Origin: Chloroflexota bacterium
GTDB taxonomy: Bacteria; Chloroflexota; Anaerolineae; Caldilineales; Caldilineaceae
DNA length: 6,256 nt
Direction of reading: 5' to 3'
Assembly (NCBI GenBank): GCA_003577005.1
Contig: QEUW01000430.1
Coordinates: 1 to 6,256, forward strand
The notes beneath the pieces were generated by a model, which made no database searches, was not told where the DNA came from, and worked only from the letters and a program-made list of their open reading frames with translations. Shown in pieces: positions 5,217-6,256 of the stretch. A program made the position numbers and the translations under genes. Every line of letters starts with the position of its first letter. The first letter of the stretch is position 1.

Positions 5217-5637
5217 GGCTACGTTCCTCGTCCTCGGATATCAGGTTATCGATTACGCCGGCTATCTCTTCGGCAATGGTGTGGGCCAGTCGCTGCCCGC
5301 CCTCGTTCAACTGAGCGATACCTTGCGGTTTGAACTCCCGATAGCGCCGGTACACATCGAGTACGGCGAAATCCTGGGCAACAGTTCCCCCGCTCTCCCG
5401 CACCATTTTGGTAGCACAGGCCAGCTTGCACCCGTCAATGGTCACGACCGGGCGCGCAGCGATTGCCGCACGGGCTTCATCATCGCCCAACACCAACAGA
5501 GACAACGCCACCAATTGAGTGGCCTCCGGTCTGCTGTCTTCGGTCACCTCATAGGCAGCCTCTCGGCTGACCGTGCCGTATGACTTGCCGATGCCGCTGC
5601 ACGGCACGATGATCACTTTGCGTTCCTGGTCGTTCAT
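5209..5637 (-). CDS. DGC-domain putative zinc-binding protein (single domain)
   Basis: This 142-residue protein is a stand-alone DGC domain. It shows VPCSGIGKSYGTVSREAAYE (Cys13), then VVTIDGCKLACATKMV (Cys70 and Cys74), and ends in an acidic helix. It shares the CSG...DGC...C framework with the next gene but lacks a counterpart of that protein's Cys45 (it reads LSLLVL) and the C-terminal domain. DGC proteins have no established reaction; the three cysteines could bind zinc or carry sulfur. Its ATG overlaps the stop of the lipoyl-protein gene by 4 bases (ATGA), and its own stop lies inside the start of the second DGC gene, so all three are translationally coupled. No membrane or signal segment is seen. 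The family is recognised; the role as partner of the lipoyl carrier is inferred from the operon. Confidence 0.87.
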   Translation of the reverse strand: MNDQERKVIIVPCSGIGKSYGTVSREAAYEVTEDSRPEATQLVALSLLVLGDDEARAAIAARPVVTIDGCKLACATKMVRESGGTVAQDFAVLDVYRRYREFKPQGIAQLNEGGQRLAHTIAEEIAGVIDNLISEDEERSHA

Positions 5638-6083
5638 AGCTTCCTGGCTTCCTCTTCGGCTTGCCCCTTCATCAGCTCGAAATAGGCCTGGGGATCAAGC
5701 AGCCTGGCGCGGTCCTTCGGCCAATCGCTGGCTTCAATCACGACCAGCCACCCCTCACCATACGGATCCTGGTTGATGACTTCAGGCGATAGTTCCATTG
5801 CCGGATTGACTTCTACCACAGTGCCGCTCACGGGTGAGGTCAGGCTCACATTGACCTTAATCGTCTCGATCACGGCGACTTCGTCTCCGGCTTCCAGTGT
5901 CGTTCCTTCCGGTTTGACTTCGGCAAACGCAATATCCCCGCTGCGCTGCTGCAAGAAATCGGTCATCCCGATCCGAATGCGGTTACCTTCGGCCAGCGCC
6001 CAGATGCCTTCATCGTTGTAGTAGCGATCGGTAGCCACCTTGAAGGTAAACTTGTCAACGGTTGTTTCCAGGTATTCCGGCAT
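5634..6083 (-). CDS. Glycine-cleavage H-protein-like lipoyl carrier
   Basis: This 149-residue protein has the GcvH/biotinyl-lipoyl fold: IWALAEGNRIRIGMTDFLQQ near residues 27-46, SGDIAFAEVKPEGTTLEAGD, then VIETIKVNVSLTSPVSGTVV with the lipoyl lysine at Lys76. The closing block is INQDPYGEGWLVVIEASDW. H-proteins carry aminomethyl or electrons on lipoamide between enzymes. True GcvH is about 125-130 residues and usually reads ESVKA around the lysine; here it is ETIKVN, with a C-terminal extension of about 25 residues. No gcvT or gcvP lies nearby, only an lpd 9 bases upstream and DGC and osmC genes downstream. This favours an alternative lipoyl carrier, comparable in principle to the LbpA proteins of sulfur-oxidising sHdr systems. 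TAGGAGG gives a strong ribosome site. The fold and lipoylation site are firm; the pathway is inferred. Confidence 0.9.
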   Translation of the reverse strand: MPEYLETTVDKFTFKVATDRYYNDEGIWALAEGNRIRIGMTDFLQQRSGDIAFAEVKPEGTTLEAGDEVAVIETIKVNVSLTSPVSGTVVEVNPAMELSPEVINQDPYGEGWLVVIEASDWPKDRARLLDPQAYFELMKGQAEEEARKL

Positions 6084-6092
6084 GTCGTCCTC

Positions 6093-6256
6093 CTAACGAG
6101 CATGAAAATGCAGCGCGGCATCACGGAAGCCGAGCGCCGCTTCGAGCATGGCTTCCGGCAACGTCGGATGGGCATGCGTCGTCCAGGCCAGGTCGTCAGC
6201 CGTTGCGCCCGTCTGCACGGCCAAAGCACCTTCCGCAATCAGGTCGGTCACATGGG
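6093..6256 (-). CDS. lpd: Dihydrolipoamide dehydrogenase, C-terminal end (runs off right edge)
   Basis: The last 53 residues of a dihydrolipoamide dehydrogenase (E3) are visible. They include HVTDLIAEGALAVQTGATAD and then WTTHAHPTLPEAMLEAALG. The HAHPTLPE segment holds the His-Glu pair (H-P-x-x-x-E) that acts as proton acceptor at the disulfide active site in the dimer interface. E3 is an FAD flavoenzyme that reoxidises dihydrolipoamide with NAD+, or reduces lipoamide with NADH. The protein ends AALHFHAR. Its TAG stop is 9 bases before the ATG of the H-protein-like gene, and the ribosome site of that gene touches the stop, so the two are one operon. The FAD domain and the CXXXXC disulfide lie beyond the window. 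Confidence 0.92.
   Translation of the reverse strand, partial: HVTDLIAEGALAVQTGATADDLAWTTHAHPTLPEAMLEAALGFRDAALHFHAR

Noticed and set aside
3997..5583. Several long plus-strand open frames (3997-4545, 4470-5111, 5086-5583)
   Set aside because: All are antisense to the OsmC and DGC genes, have no recognisable motifs and overlap one another; they are by-products of GC-rich coding sequence.
5634..6083. Calling the lipoyl protein gcvH of the glycine cleavage system
   Set aside because: No gcvT or gcvP is present, the lysine context is divergent and the neighbours are DGC and osmC genes, so the symbol was withheld.
1..6256. tRNA, rRNA, CRISPR array or prophage genes
   Set aside because: No repeat-spacer pattern, cloverleaf-like block, rRNA segment or phage gene was noticed on reading either strand.

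Overview
This window looks like bacterial accessory DNA from an anaerobic or microaerophilic lineage. It is moderately GC-rich and gene-dense, and every intact gene is on the minus strand, so transcription runs right to left. The gene set (lone H-protein-like lipoyl carrier, DGC-domain proteins, AcsC-like Fe-S module, CXXC mini-thioredoxin, tandem UspA, XdhC) is of the kind seen in Chloroflexota and in sulfur- or metal-cycling anaerobes. That taxonomic guess rests on gene content only and is weak.

Module A (about 6256 to 4033, minus strand): the C-terminus of a dihydrolipoamide dehydrogenase, a GcvH-like lipoyl protein, two consecutive DGC-domain proteins (the second with an extra C-terminal domain) and an OsmC-family protein. 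Four junctions are 4- or 8-base overlaps or a 9-base gap, so this is almost certainly one operon. No other glycine-cleavage gene is visible. I infer a lipoate-based thiol or sulfur redox relay: NADH, Lpd, lipoyl carrier, then the DGC and/or OsmC proteins.

Module B (about 3853 to 1833, minus strand): an FmdB-type zinc ribbon, an ArsR repressor with an arsenic-type CVCD motif, a small protein ending in an AcsC-type 4Fe-4S motif, a second zinc-ribbon protein, a CXXC mini-thioredoxin and a second ArsR-family regulator. Nearly all are rich in cysteine pairs. This suggests a metalloid- or thiol-stress operon, but no pump, reductase or methyltransferase is present. A 179-base gap separates modules A and B and holds a perfect 13-base palindrome but no clear terminator or promoter.

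Left end: a 5'-truncated xdhC remnant is joined by a TGAGATG junction to an intact tandem UspA protein. Next comes a frameshifted plus-strand fragment of an IS3-type transposase. Last is the start of a MerR-family regulator behind a textbook 19-bp-spacer promoter with a CueR-like inverted repeat, so a copper- or other soft-metal-responsive operon probably continues off the left edge. The truncated xdhC and the IS remnant mark this end as rearranged.
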